Below, piece after piece: positions 1 to 14,700 of a DNA stretch of 64,000 nt; position 1 is the first letter of the stretch, and every line of letters starts with the position of its first letter. A program made the translations under genes and the position numbers. Origin of the DNA: Gymnorhina tibicen (taxonomy: Eukaryota > Chordata > Aves > Passeriformes > Artamidae). Location of the stretch: contig VXAZ01000587.1 of assembly GCA_013399875.1 (NCBI GenBank), positions 203,019-267,018 of the forward strand. The letters are read 5' to 3'. The notes beneath the pieces were generated by a model, which did not search any database, was not told where the DNA came from, and saw only the letters and a list, made by a program, of their open reading frames with translations.

Positions 1-3000
1 AAAGAAATCATGCAAAATAGCAGAGGAAGACCAGGAGTGTAGACACTGGCAGATTAGAGCTGTGGGGGAAGTGCAAGGTCAGTACAGAGTCAGTAAGGGA
101 GAGGTCAGAAGAGAACTAGCTCTAGGAGACAGCTGGGGGAAGGAGAAAGGTTATTTATGGAGAATAAGGTTGAATTTCATTCAGGACTGCAGAATAAGAA
201 AGAATGCTAGGAAAGAGCTTGGAATGATTGTTATCAGCTCGATCTGCAGACAAGTGGGTGCTGGGGAAGATCAAAGTGTTTAGAGAACAAATACATAAGC
301 GTCAAAATCTAAAAGGATTGAAAATACACTACTCAGCCACATCCTCATCCTTCTCACAGAGAAATTACATTGGATCCTGCATGTTTTTGACAAAAGACCG
401 AACAACACGCTGTCCCCCAGATATCCCCCACTATTCCCCACATCTGCTATCTCCCCCCAAATTTCCGTAAGCAAAACCACTTCCCTTGATGTATCAGCAG
501 TGTCCATCCATTTCACACAGACCTTGACCAATTCCCATTGCGCACTGTAAGAGTTCATGCGTGAGCACTGGGACAGTTCACTGCTGTCCAGTTACACAAA
601 AATGCATAAGAAGGCCCAGAGCAAAAGTTTGTTGCCAAAATCCAGTTCCGATAATACTTCAGTACCCGAGACACTGGCAGGCAGAATTATGCAGAAGAAA
701 TGATGGACTAACATCTGCATGAACAACAAATATCAGTGTCCTTTGAAAAAATGTTTGTCCAACAAAGGCAGAGCGAGCATGACTGCACTCCTGTGAGCAC
801 AGGCAGCAGTCTTGGTAAAAGATTACTCTATGTGGTTTTAATTGCTTCTCCCCTCAAATCAGCTGTATGTTCCAACTGTGTCTTTTGGCCTTCTGAAAAG
901 TTAGGCAATCCTGCTGGTCTCTAGGCCGGTGAAGGAGGCAGTGGGGAGAAGGAGGAGGAGGAACTGTGGAAAATGTGCCAGCATGCAAACAGCTGAATGG
1001 ACTCTACAACACTAACTACTGGCACGTGCAAGCTGTGACAGAGTATGTCTCTCCATCCCAAGATATTCTAGAAGCGGAAACAAGGACCATATGCTGCCTT
1101 AGCCACAAGTGAGTATCAGCATTACACCCCACGAGGGTACATCTGCTTGTTTGTGTATGAGCGTCAGGTATCCTGGAACGGGGCGTTTTCAGGTGACTCA
1201 AAAGTAAAATTTGTCCTGAGACAGCTCATCTCCAGCTCCTGGAATGTACAGAAGCACAATAAGTTTGTTTGCTGCACCACTTTCCTGATGTCCTGAAAAA
1301 CCCCAAAGCAGCTGAGAGAGCAGGGCCGCCCTGATGTCCTGGCAGACTGTCCGGCTGCTGCTGTTGTGTAATTGCAATTGCAGAACACAGACAGCTGTCT
1401 GTACCACTTGGAAATCAGAGCCTTCAAGGCAGTCTAAGTCAGCAACTTTTTCAACTCTAGCACTAAAGACATTCAAGTCTAAAGCTCAGATACTTCATGT
1501 ACGTACAAGCTTCATCATTGTAACTGGTGTCAGAACAGCTTCTGCAGCTGCAGTTTACACACCACCTCAGCACTGCTCAGTGATCAGCAGGACAGAGACA
1601 CTATTTCCAGGAGAAAAACTTACTCCCTTCTCCACTGTACCTTCTTTCCACTTTGACTACCTTCTTTGCTGTCCGTCTGTCCAACACTTCTCAAGTTTCC
1701 CTCAGCATTACACTTTCTCTACTTTGTTTTTGGTAGCCTCTCCCCAAATCGCCCAGGAGCAGCATCTGCTTCCACAGCAGATGCAGAGCGAAGGTGAGCA
1801 GATCTCTGCCACCCAACTTTAATGACTGGGCATGGGCCTTCAGATGCTGCTGCTCTCCCTCCCAGTCCTCTCTTCCCCGGCATCTAATGCTCATCCCCTA
1901 ACCCATGTCTTTGCAATGCTTGAGCCTGGGAGCCCTACACAGCCCAGGGAGTGCAGCACCTATGGGATGCAGGAGGCTGCACTGTATCACCCAGCTGCTC
2001 CAGCTCTGCCAACCGCAGAGCCCAGCAGGAAGGAGGAGCAGCAGGAGGGGGACCTGCTGCCAAAGCAGCCTCCAACAGCTCCAGCTGCCTGGCCTTGCCT
2101 TGAGTTGACCAAAAATTTGTGGGGAAGGGAGGAACAAAGGACTGTCGTCCCCACCCACTCCCCTATAATTATCCTGTGCTTCACAAGCAGTATTATCTGT
2201 CTGGATACACGGTGCCATGCAGCCAGCTGTGACCATAGAGAATTAGCTGTTCCTCTCTTGGAGAATTTTCCCTTCTCTCTTCCTAAGTATTTTTAAGCCA
2301 ACTTACATTTATTTAGCATGCAACCCTTTCAGTTTGTGATTTACTAAACCAAGGATGACAATTGGTCCTTTTATGTGGAGTGGTATACCCAATTCTTGCA
2401 CCCTGCAAGTGCCTGAGGTCCCTCTGCTTCCTAGGAGTACTGGATCCTTTTCCTAGCCAGCCAGCCTCAGCCAGGCTCAGCCCAAAAAATGACCACAGCC
2501 TCAGGACCCTTCAGACTCCTGAACTGGTTCCCAGTGCCACAACCCCCTATATTACATTGTGTCCTGCCTGGATCCAATAAGAGAAAACAAAAGAAAATCA
2601 GTAAAAGAAACAAGCAACTTGTCTCTTCCATCAGTAGGTCAGTTTTCTTTGGTCATCAGAGCTAGAAGGACAAGCTCCTAGTCTTTGTTGTCTACCCCAG
2701 CAACTAAAAGATCAGTTCATGCTAATGAGGGAAGACTCACTCAAGACAGGCTCTCAAATCCACGGACTCCTTGCCCAAGTCTCTCCCAGGACCCCACTGC
2801 CTCCTGCCACTTTCTTGCTTGCTCCTGGCTAACCAGCGGTGCTAGTGGCCAGCAGCCTGCCTTCCTGGGCCAGCATCCTCAATCCTTCCCAAAGGCAGAT
2901 AGAGTAAGAATGGTAAAGAGAACAACAAAATATGGAGCTACAGACGCATCCCTGCTGTATGGCAGCAGCAGAAGCTGAAAAACTCTCTAAAATTACTCTT

Positions 3001-6000
3001 TAAGACTAGACTGTACACCTGCAAAACAGATGGCTTTCATGGCTGCTGAATTCATTATTTAAGGAACAGATTCATCATCCATGGTCATACTGAGCAATGA
3101 TTTATTATATATTCACAATAGCAAAAAATCCCATGTCCAGGCCATGAGATTTATGTTCCTAGATCACCAAAACATCTGAAGAATTTATCCTGCAAACTTG
3201 TCTGAATATAAGACAGTGAACTGGACCTCATCTGAATACTTAACAACTCCTAGCTGTGCTCTCACATACATTTCCTTTCTTTGGGTCAAAACAATACCTT
3301 TAAATACACTCACTCATATCCGACTGTGTACAGTTCTCCCCTGATGATAAGTCTTTCTGTGCAGCAAGGCAGTATCCTTCACATGCGAGAAGCTGAACCC
3401 TTAATTAACAAAGAGGATCATACCCTACCACCAACAGGCAACCAGAGCTGGCTGTGCATTTGAATATGTCCCGTTTCCCAGGAACGTTTCACATCCAGTT
3501 CTTCCACTGCAATCAGGCTCTGACTGTCCAGCAACGGCAGAGTGTTTTTCCAACACTACTCTTTCCAACTCTTTTTCCAACTGTATTCTTGTTTCGGTGA
3601 GATCCCACCAGGGAAGCTGCAGTCCTTGACCCTCGCCTGCATGCAGTTCTGCATGCGGACAGTTGTAAGGAAGAATGTACAAGAATGTCTGCGGTGCCGT
3701 GGCACAGCACCCATAGATCGTGGTTCTTGTAAACTCCATTTGATAGCTGTCTGCTCATCCAGCTGAGCAGCAGGAAGGGCAACACCACAAGAACTGCAAG
3801 AGGAGATGACAACTTGGGGGAGAGATAAGGAGAAACCACACTGAGGGCAGGTGGAGAAACCAAGCCATGTAAGTTTTCTGGGGATAGCTATTTAAAAAAG
3901 AGAGAAACAGACTCAGGATGCGTCGGGGAGATAAATCTTCTGAGTTTTTGAAAAGGGGAAGGCAGTGCTTGCAGGCTCACTCACCACAGCCCTAACAATC
4001 ATAAATCTTACTCACATGGGCACCATCCTTCCCAACACATTCGCCAGGGCTGGCTGTAGCACAGCTATCACGGAAGGATCTGTCATATTAAGCAGAACAG
4101 CACTTGGAAGTTTGTGTGAATTATGGTTACAGCCAGCACAGCTGGGTGCTGCAGGGGTTGACAGGCTCCGTAACACAAGCACAATAGCAAGCACTAAAAA
4201 AAAGAAAAAAAAATCTCCAAAATGTTTTGGGAAGAGAGTTGAAAAATAGTTTTAAAACACGTCCTTTAAATTCGTGAGAGACTTCCAAACAGATGGGGCG
4301 GGGAATGATCTGATGAACTGAGGGGACTGACCTCATGGTTTGTATCTGCCTTGGCAAGATCTCCTAGGTCTGCACTTACTGTGCCCAAGTGGGTGGGGTC
4401 CTAGTGCTCCATCAAGAGGCTTTTTAATCCCCACTCACTTGAAATAAGCTGCAGTGCCATCTCTGTCTCCCTGAAATATCTCCTGGCACAGTTCCCCACT
4501 TCCTATCCCTTCACATAAAGGCCGCTCTCCCTGGTAGCCACAGGTAACCAGGAGCAACCCTTATCTCTCACACGGCCCAAGTGCCAAACACACCTTTCCC
4601 CACAACCCTGATCTGGTTTACACTTCTGCTTTTGGGGAATTTCAGAGCAAACCATTCCACACGTCACCTTTACAATGAATTAATGTAACCAAGTCAAAAC
4701 AATCACTCTTAAATTCACTACCACAACAAGCATACCAATCTGGACAAAGCAATTGAAGATTTATTCATCTCCTTGCACTCTTGGAAGTTCATTTGGCAAG
4801 TGTCAGAGTCGTTTGAGAAGGTCAGGATCATATCATGCACATGACATCTCCTCAGACCCCATGAAGACTGCTTCCCTCTTGCTCGGCTGATATAAACAAC
4901 TAAAAACCACATCTTCCTTTTGACAGTCTTGGGCACCAAAAGAAATAACCACTTTTTTTAAAAAAACCCTAGTCTTTTGGACTTCAAAAATCTGATCTAA
5001 ATTGATTATACTTTTAAGAGGAAAGTTAGTAACTCTGCATTTCACAGATCCCACCTTTATCCCAGCGTAGCATTTTGAGTTAGAACTTTGTATTTATGAG
5101 GCACTGGCAGCACTGGGCTCCCCAGAAGCTCTGGGGACAAAATATATCAACCTTGCTTTCCTTTCCAATTGGATTTTCTGAATCTGCAGTGTCTGCTCCC
5201 ATGCAATGAACTTAACAGACAAAGCATGGAAGCTGAGATGAAGACTGTGAAAATTATATGAGTAGGAGAAAGCAAATTAAGCAGGACTTTTCTATACAGA
5301 GACTGAAGCAGGAATAAAATTTCTTTGCAGTGCTGTACATATCAGTCAAAACCTAAATACCCAGACCAGCTTCCTGTCAGAGTGTAAACTGCACGTACTT
5401 TGGCCATTTTCTCATCAGTTTAAAGCCAGCATCATATTTGTTACAATGACAGCACATTTACTGATGAAAGCACTCTGAAAAACATTTTGGGAAGAGAAAC
5501 AGAATTTCATCACATTAAATTCACATTGCACGAACGTTTTTTCAATACATTTGTGCCCCCTGCATTATTGAAATAAACCTGAAGTAGCTCCCACATTACA
5601 GTATTCTTTAAAAAAATAAAGGCAGGAATTATCCAGCTCTTCCTCCACTTGAGGAGAATGTGAACTTCTGATAAAAAGTTTACTTTAGTCGCTCTGCCAA
5701 GTGCTAGGCCCAGAACATGGGAGGATTAATAACAGGAATGGGCTGGAGACACGTGATTGAGTTAGCCTTGTTTGCAGTTCGGCTCCTTAGCAAGGTACAG
5801 CCTGACCTTAGGTGACTGTGGCTAAAAGGAACAATTATGGAGCTCAGCAGTGGAAAAAAAGGTAAAACAAAAACAGACAGACCGGAGCCATATAACTGAA
5901 AGAATTTAAAGTGTTCAGCTAAATTAGGCACATTAGATTAGAATACATTACATCCAAGCTTTGTTAACGGCTTCAGCGAGAAAAGAACTTCATAAAAGAT

Positions 6001-9000
6001 TATAGAAACCATGGATTTCTTCTAGAAGAGATGCTGTACTGCTTCCTTTTATCTCTCAAAAACAAATAAAAGTGAACCTTCTTTTATCTAAAGTTACATG
6101 GCCCTATCACAGACATACTGGAACACATCATAAATACTAGTTGATTTATGATTCTAATTCCTTAGAGATGAGAAAATATTGAGTGATTTGCTCTTAGTGA
6201 CCTGGGAAGTATTTGTCATTGCCCAGAAGCAAGGCTGTAATCTGACCTCTTTCATCAAAGTCTCCACCTTTTGAAGCTTCAGTGGTTTCTGGGAAATCAT
6301 ATATTTAAGAGTTAGTATAGCCAAGTAAAATTCCGTATTTTTCAAATGCAACATAACCTATGATTCTGCAGCAACACTTTGCCTCTCCTAGAGTTAGCAC
6401 ATCTTGATCTGCACCAGTGAAAAAGCTTGAGCTGTCTAATGATCATCTAAAAGGTTTTAAAAAAACCAGCTTTCTGATAAGAGTGCATTTCTCTGAAGGT
6501 CAGTTTATCAGGAAAATGCTAGTAACAGTCAAGTGAGATGACATTTAGTGTAGTGCTCCTAGAAAGGAATGTCTCCCAGCTTTTTTACTAATGGGGAACC
6601 ACTGCAGAAAAAGGAGTTGGTGTCTGAGGAGACATATGCAGTGGGTTTGTTCAGTATCTGACTTGTATTTGGGAAACAACCTGACACTTGAGGAAGCTCA
6701 GAAACCCGCAAAGAGCCTTAACACAGCTGTACAAGGAAACAATTCTCATCTCCGTCTATTTTCTTAACTCTGCTTGTTTAAAAGACTTCCTAACTCTTCT
6801 TGAGCGTGGAACTATTGGCATGTTTTGTGTATCAGTTCAGTTCCTGTTCTGGGGCCTTGGAGAGCAGCACACCTGGTGGGATGGAGAGCAGGCCCACAGG
6901 TGTGCTGATGTGCTCTCTGCAGCCAAATCACCTGGAGTGCCTGAGCACTGGTACCCAGGCAAGGAGCTCTTGGATCAGGAGCAACTCCACTGAAGCCACT
7001 GGAGATGATTTTGGTTCTCTGTGTGATGTCTTTCAAATGCTGTTTGTGGGCACAGAAAAACACCAGAGACATGGCTTTGGGATATAGTCATCAAACACAG
7101 GCATCCTGGGACACTCACAGATGCCCACTGCAAGCCACAGAACGTAGGCCTGCTGCCTGCTGATCTGCTTTGGAGAAAATTGTTAGGATTGAAGGAATTT
7201 ATTTTGTTCTGTACTTCAAGGGCCTCCCGTGGCCAGGCAGGCGGGCCGGATGCAGCTGGAGCACTCCCTCCCTTTCCTGGTGCAGAGGGGAGTCAGGGAG
7301 GCCGAGCACGGCTGTCCAGAGACCTGGGATGGGTCGCTGCACTGCCTGGGAGTTGGCATTCAGGGGGGAAAAATCCCCAACCCTTCCACAGCCCAGCCAG
7401 CCAGGCAGGAAACTGGTGGGTGGCACCCACAGACCCTAGTTCTTCCCACTTAAACCAGCTATTTAGCCCTCTTTTGAAGTGTGTTTCATGAGTGTTGAGT
7501 TGTATGAGTTTAAAATTGGGCTTAGATAGCCAGGATGGGTGGACCCTGACAAAGAGCTTTTAAGCCTCCTCAGTGAAGACAGCTGATATTTTAGGGAACA
7601 CGTTAGGACATGACAATAGCTCCTTGCACTGGTACAACTGGTTACTGACTGTAATTCTCAACAAAGATTCGTGCAATAGATTCATGTAGCCATAAAACTG
7701 AATAGGTTTATAAGAAGGTTCAGTGTTACCTACGAAAACAAGACAATGCGATGCATTAGCTGGGGCTGGGAAGCCAATTTCACTGGTGCAGGGCTCCCTC
7801 CTCACATAACAGGCTGTGATGGAGGTCAGCTCATCCTCTTGGAGATCCACCCTGTCTCAGGCAGACAAGAAAGTACTGTGACCTGATCCAACCCATCAAG
7901 CACTGATCCAAACAGGAGATACAAGGCAAAGGGCTTCTATATAAGGGAAAAAAAAGGAGCTGGTGGAGTTCAGAAAAAAAAGCAGGATCAAAAGGAGTAT
8001 TTTGTAGCAACAGTTCAACTCGTCAACACAGCCTGCACAGTGCCATCTTTGGCACATTATCCCACAGTATAAGAACAAAGCTAGATCCAAAAAGACAATT
8101 AAAAGGAAACCACACTATCTAGACAGGACATCTCTTCTGCAGAACACTAATGATTAACCTTTGGAAACCACAATAATTTATCATCGAAGTAAAAAGTACA
8201 GTGAAACCCCAAAGATCATTGACATGAGCCAGAAGTAGCCTCTGGGAGATGTACTGCCTACAGGAAAGCATTCAAATACATACAGGACGTAGTCAGGGTC
8301 TGGACATATGTTTTGAAACCAAACATTGATGCACCTTAAACAAAAATGAAAATCCCATGAGATAAAGGTTGAATACTCCCTGGAGACAGCTCTCAACATA
8401 CAATGAAAGAACCACCACAGACAGTCTGGTTTTGGGGAGTCCCACAGTAAATGGGAACAAGCAAGGCTAGGTAACAGAATAGTGTCTGAGCTTGGGATCT
8501 CTCTGCAGAAAGCATGAGCTCTCTTTTACTGTAAATAGTGTGATCGGGTCTGACCAGTGGCTGATTGCAGAGCTCTGTCTCGTTGGCTCACCTCTGGCCA
8601 TAACAGGTAGTCGTCACTTGCATGGAAAGGAAAACAGAAGTTAATGGACTGATTCATTCAATCTGTGTATAAAAATCCCTCTCTGCCCATGACTCCTAAG
8701 TAAACTGAACTGATTCCCCTGCATGTCTGACTTTGAGCACATACACAATGCTCTCTGTTCACAAGGTTATCTTTGATGTAAAGCCACTGTGCACAGGCTG
8801 CTGACTCTACCTACATCCATTATAGGAACCCCTTGTATAATATGCACCTTGCTTCAGCGTGCAAGACATTTGGTTCCCAAAAACACGATAGGATGGCTAG
8901 AGTAACCACTAACCAGACATCCTGGAATGCCTGAAAGTGTCCAAGATTAGTCATTTGGCAGCAATCTTGAGGAAATGTAGCTTTACATATCCCACTCTGG

Positions 9001-11164
9001 ACAGAAGGGTTTAGTACTCAGGGCCTTCTGGCAGGTCTGAACCTGACTCCTTTCCTTGCCGAACACAGCACAGCTTGGATCAGCTGTAGCTATGACAGCT
9101 AGAGCTGGGATGCAACTGCCACAAAAATCTGGATCACTCACTTTGTCAAATCTGTCTCCAGCATATTCTTTACTTCACCAAAAGAAAGAAACCCAAACCG
9201 AAACAAACCCTTTCTTGTGCTTGGCCTTGGTATTTATTTTTTCTGGATAATTTCTGCTTCTGTGTTTGTCAACTGAAAGGAAAATGCACGTGTCACATAC
9301 GCATGGGTCAGAAATCTGGTGGGTGCTTGTATATTATACAAGAGATCAAAGATTGGAGAAATTTCCTTCTAACCTGAGGGCAACAAGACAAGGTTACTGA
9401 AGAGCAGTGTGCCTGCTCATCAGCTGTACAGATCAAGGCAAATGCAAGATTGCATTTAGGTGCCTCGGCGCTGGCGGGACTGAGCTGCGGATGCTTTTTT
9501 GGTCACTGGAGTTTGATGCGGGACTTGCACAGACCGTCTTGTCAGGAGGGCTGACACCTGCACCTCACTGCACTTTTAACAAGGGATGCAGTCCCCTCTG
9601 TGTAAGGTAACCTGTTCCTGGCCCACATCCACGCCAGGAATTGTGCACAGCACAGAGCCCGTGCCTCTGGCCAGCCGGCACAGCCAAAGCGGTGGCCGGG
9701 CGTCGCACCAGTGGCTCGGGAAACCCTCCCAAGGAGCACGGCCGGAGCAGCCTGTCCTGGCTCGCAGGCTCAGCGTGCCTGACCCTCAGAGGGACCACCT
9801 TGCTTGAGCTTAGTGCTGAGCTGAGGCAGAATGAGTGCCAGCGGTCCGGAGCTGGAATGCTCACCATGAGACCCCGGGCGTGGGCATCACACCGTTGTGT
9901 GGGGCTGGCAGGGCATTTCTGCTCGGGGAAAGCACTGAGCTGCAGAACTGGCGCCAAGTACTCCCGCACTCAGGGCTGCACAGATGATGCTGCTCCTTCA
10001 GTGTATGACATTCATGTGGCATTCCAGCGGTGAAAGAAACCAGCACAACCGAATGGATGAATGGAAAAACGAATTGCTTCAAGTTGATTTAAAGGAGATG
10101 TTTAGTCATGCATGGGAAGGAAAAGAGAGAATAAGTGACCAAAATAGAATGAAGCAATTGGAAACAGCTGATGTTTGATGAAAAGAAAGATATTTTCTGG
10201 GGTGAGAAATTTAAAAGCCTTGAGTATTTTGAAAGGGCAAATGATGCATGACTTTTTAATCCTTTAAATGGTGCCAGCTTATCCAGAATCCACTCCAGAA
10301 AGGTTTCTGAAGCAGTTTATTCTAGAACTAAGCCAAAACCTTCAGCCAACACTGGAAAATCTTATTTAGAGTCAGACTAACATATTGTGAGCTCATGTCA
10401 CTGTTGGAAAACTGCTCCAGCTGAAAGCATGAGGGAGTAGTTTTGCTAAGGAACCCTGGAGTTTTAGCTATTTGTTTTTTGGGTTTTTTTTTAATTTGCA
10501 ATAAGAAAAGGCACGCAAGGAAATTAAAATCCTTGATAAAAGAATAAAAAAATTATAGAAGGGCTGAGTTACATTTTCTGAGATTCCTTACTGTCTTTCC
10601 ATTCCCCAAAGAGTAGACAAGTTTCACGCTGTACTGGAAGTGAGGGGTTTCCTTTCCATGAGGTTCACACTAGTGCAGTTCTCATACAGAGGTGAAAGAA
10701 ACTTCCACAGTCCTGACCCACAGCACTTTGTGACTCCAAATGGGACAAATCCAATAGTATTGCTCCAGCACACACATTTTGTGTGTCCAAATCACACTAA
10801 TTACTGTTAAACAGCCCTACCAAAATGGCAGCTCAGACAGTGCACTCACCCCCAGGCAGTAGGAATTCTGGTGTCAAACCCCACAGGGCACACAGGTGAC
10901 ACTGTCATAGGCACCAACAAATGGCTTTCACAAAGCAACCTTTTTTTAGGCTTTGTGTAAGCTTTTGGGCACATCCAAGTCTGAGGCATCCTAGTCATTC
11001 ATGTTTCTGGGTCCTCAGCTGCTCTTTATTTGCTCTGAATATTTTGGATTTTTTGTTCGGTTTTGGGTTGTTTTCTTATTTTAACTTGGCAAAAAAAGTT
11101 AGTGGATAAATGACAGACACTACCTCGTCCTTTTAGTAAATCATTGGCAGACGTAGGCCAGCAT
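1..11164. other. Intergenic, no recognisable gene
   Basis: No exon matching a protein I know, no RNA gene and no recognisable interspersed repeat. Open frames are short, many begin at non-ATG codons, and none has flanking splice sites plus family resemblance. Composition is ordinary apart from a CpG-richer patch near 9.46-9.96 kb and short A-rich tracts (about 4197-4213). Confidence 0.6.
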
Positions 11165-11272
11165 TTTGAGATGACAGGAACACGGTTTAGAGGTGGACTT
11201 GTTGGGTTTATGGCTGGACTTGATGATCTTAAAGGTCTTTTCCAACCTAAATGACTCTGTGATTCTATGTAT
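11165..11272 (+). mobile_element. CR1 LINE fragment, 3' end
   Basis: Matches the avian CR1 3' tail as I know it: a GTTTAGAGGTGGACTT block, then GGACTTGATGATCTTAAAGG, then TCTTTTCCAACCTAAATGA, ending in the diagnostic TGATTCTATG terminal repeat. 5'-truncated as usual. Little diverged, so probably a fairly young copy of a type common in Neoaves. The left boundary is uncertain. Confidence 0.85.
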
Positions 11273-11689
11273 GGACACAGGTAGGAAGCCAACCAGACAG
11301 GACATTACTACCTTTTATAATAAATACTAATGCTTTGCTCCCATGAGCGTCCACACCTTTCTAAGTCAAAAGTGTGCTGTAATAAGCAAATATAAAGTCA
11401 AACACTGGTGGTTATATAAAGCTATGTGGAATAAGAAAAGAGAAGCTACATGGAATCCGTGACACCTGGAGAACACTTTCTACATGGAGTCTGAAGACAG
11501 CATACATTGCCAGCCTAGCACAGAGGACATAGATTTCCCAAATAGAAGCCTAAGAAAATAAAAGTCAGTAAATATGAAGTTGATCCCAAAATGCAGCTGG
11601 GGAGGGAACACAGATCTGTTTAGAAAGTTAAGCCAAAACTGGGAAATTACTATGGACACAGATAAAAATTCAAAACACAAATGTATAGC

Positions 11690-11778
11690 ATATTCAAATA
11701 TGCTTTGAGCAGAGGGGTTGAACTAGATGATCTCCAGTGCTCCCTTCCAACCTCAACTATTCTATGGTTCTGTGAAAT
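11690..11778 (+). mobile_element. CR1 LINE fragment, 3' end (second copy, different subfamily)
   Basis: GGGGTTGAACTAGATGATCT, then CCCTTCCAACCTCAACTATT, then CTATGGTTCTGTG, the CR1 3' end. The wording differs from the copy about 450 bp to the left, so the two are separate insertions of different subfamilies in the same orientation. Confidence 0.85.
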
Positions 11779-14700
11779 GTTTTGCTTTGGTGTTTCTAAA
11801 TGAAATGGTTTGGGTTTGATTTTTCTTTTCCAAAATGAAAGGGGACAAACAAACAGCTCATAAAGCCACTGCAGGCATTCTGTTTGGGACTGAATAAAAA
11901 CAATTTGCAAAATTTAAGATTTTTCCTCCTAAGCCTCCTCAAATTTCTCCAAAGGGACCTCTGCTTTTAGTTTCATTAGACCTGTGTTTATATTTCATAG
12001 TTGAGGGGGAAGGGTCAGAGAGCAAACAAAAAAACTCACCATTGATCCAGCTCTGCTCCCAACCCCTATTTTCTTACTCACAGATAAACCCTTTCAGATG
12101 TACCCCAGTTCCTTTAGGGCTGAAGGTGCAGAGCAGGCGTCTCTGCAGCCAACAATAACAAACACTAACACCGACTTTGCATGTTTCCATGGCCATGGTG
12201 CCCCAGAGACCTCCTCTTTCATCCACACACTCCTCCCCTCCAAAGCCACCTCATCACCATCTCCCTGAGGCTGGGGAAGGAGGGACGGGTCAGCTACACC
12301 CGCTCACCAATAGATTTTGTCACTAGGGGGAAGAAGAAAGGGGGAAGAAAAAAAAGGTGTTTCTGCTTTTTCATTCTTTTCCCACCTTTCTTATTTTCTC
12401 GGGTCTCGTTACCCATCCCGTGTGGTTACTGGTGGAAGAGAAACTGTGTCACTAAAGTGGAGAGAAGTAGCACAGGGAGCACTGTTGCACATCCAGCAGC
12501 CACCAGGATCACGCTGGTGTCCCCAGGGCAGTGCGGGCAAAACGGAGCAATATTTTCCGATAAACACTAAAACCACTTGCAGCTCAGCCTTGTGCTTGGT
12601 CTGGCACGGGAGTACATGACACTGGTAGATCAACCACACCAGAGACTGACTCGAGTCCATTTGGGGTCAATGACAGCTTCAGCCAACCACATGCTCATAG
12701 CCAGCACTGCAAAAGGTGCTGCAGAGGCTGGATGGCGCTGACAGGAGGTTGGAGGGGCACTCCCAGGAACATCCCAGGGGCAGAGGGAAAAAAAAATCCC
12801 AGATCTCTACTACAAGCACGAAGGAGCTTCACTACTCCTAGGGGGGAGGCTGGGATTGGTACAAATGGGGAACAGTCGAGGAGTGAGAAAAATGCCAGCC
12901 TTAGGGAGGGGAGGCAGTGGAGCTCAGCTCATCATATTAGCACTTGTTTGCTCACGCAACAACACTTCAGCACAAAGAAAAGCAAATATCCATTATAATC
13001 TCTCATTTCTGAACTAGTCTCCTGCATATTAATTCCTACTGAGTGACAAGTGGAACAGCACACATCGATCATCTTGTTAATCAGGTATTCTTGCAGCAAC
13101 GCATGATGCAGTTTAAATAAGCCGGGTTAAGTTCCTTGTGTACACAAGGAAGGTATTATAAGAAAATGTAATGATGAAACAACTTTTTGCAAGAAGAAAG
13201 CAGAGCTTGAGCACCTTATATGCTTTGGAAAATCTCACTTCATTTATATCATTTTTCATGACCTTTTGCTTAGCATGAGGTGGCTTTGTCCCCCAGCTGT
13301 GACCAGTTTGGCTTGAAAGCCAAGATTTTGCAAGCCCGACTAGTGAAAACCACCTGAGGCTCTAAGCTTTCAGGGAGCTCAATACCTTCCTTTTGAGGGG
13401 GCATCTCTTTTATATGGTGCGTTTTGGTAGCTCAAAATAATGACCACTCTCGAGGCTATTGCTGAGATGCACAGCAGTTCTTGGCAGACAGAACTGCTGA
13501 GATGCTGCAGCCCTGTAACATGCTCAGAGAAAAAGGTCCTTCCACCCCATGGCAACGGAGGAGGAGACGCCAGCACTGCCACAGAGGAAGAGCACTGGCA
13601 ACAAACGAGGCTGCCCAGCCCCAGCTGGGTACCCCACTGCTCAGCTGACCCTGCTGCCCGACCTCCTAACACAATTACATTTGCAAAAGCATCTGATTTG
13701 CAGAGATAATTCTCCATCTCAGCTCCTGCCAATGTCGGCAGAGACTACACGCCCTGGGATACTGAGAAATCAGAGCCAGCCTGTGCTTCCCCTCTCCCAC
13801 ATTTACGAGGGTGGCTCAGCCTCTTAGGGGCCATAACTGAGCCTTTATGAAGCCCTTGGATGGGCTTTACTGCAAAACAACGCTGAGAATGCACACGCAC
13901 GATTACGCCAGGACAATAGCCTGAAGTTAACAATCGCTTCCTGTAATTGTCTGAGGCAGCCTGTAGAACTAAGAATCATCTCATGATAAATCCTTGTCGG
14001 TCATTTACCATCATTAATCTATACTGTCGGAATGAATTAGGTGCAGAGGAGCATATTAATTACAATGCAGATGACACTCCAGCTTTAATTATCACGACTT
14101 CAAAGTAAACAGTGCCAGTTAATCAAGCTCAGTACCACGAAGGCTGCTGAGGGAAAGCACAGGGCACCGACATCCGCCTGCAGGGTCTGCACTTACAGTG
14201 ATGCCATTCTAGCATTAGCTTTCCACATTGCTCTCTATTTCTATCCACCTTAGTCAGGTCTACGGGAACACTTTTTCCACTGCCTATGACATGCCTTAAA
14301 TTAGGGGTGACCAATTTTGTCAATATGTAGCCACCTAGCTTTATTTATAGAACATTTCAGATGAAACAGCAAAAGCTCCCACTGTCTTTTTATGCCTTTT
14401 GCATAAAATTTTGCATTTAGCAGCTACTTATTCATTTTACTTACCAGCTAAGGCTATGTTTTTACAGGTTGTTGTTCCCATTTCAATATTATTTTGTGCC
14501 ATTTTCTGGAGGGCTGGGATTATGGCATAAACCTAAACATCTGGACAGTTTGCAAAGCGCTGGCAGAGCAGCCAGCAGTGTTGCAAAGGCCCCCAAATCC
14601 CATCAGACAACTGCGGCCCTTTTGTTATTGTGGGACCAGAGACGGAACCTCTCAAAGCCCATCAGGTTCCTGCTGACCCTCTCCGTGTGGATTCCAGCAG

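Noticed and set aside
1334..1822. Open frame of about 162 codons on the plus strand
   Set aside because: Composition is low-information (Ser, Thr, Gln, Leu rich) and resembles no known protein. No splice or promoter context.
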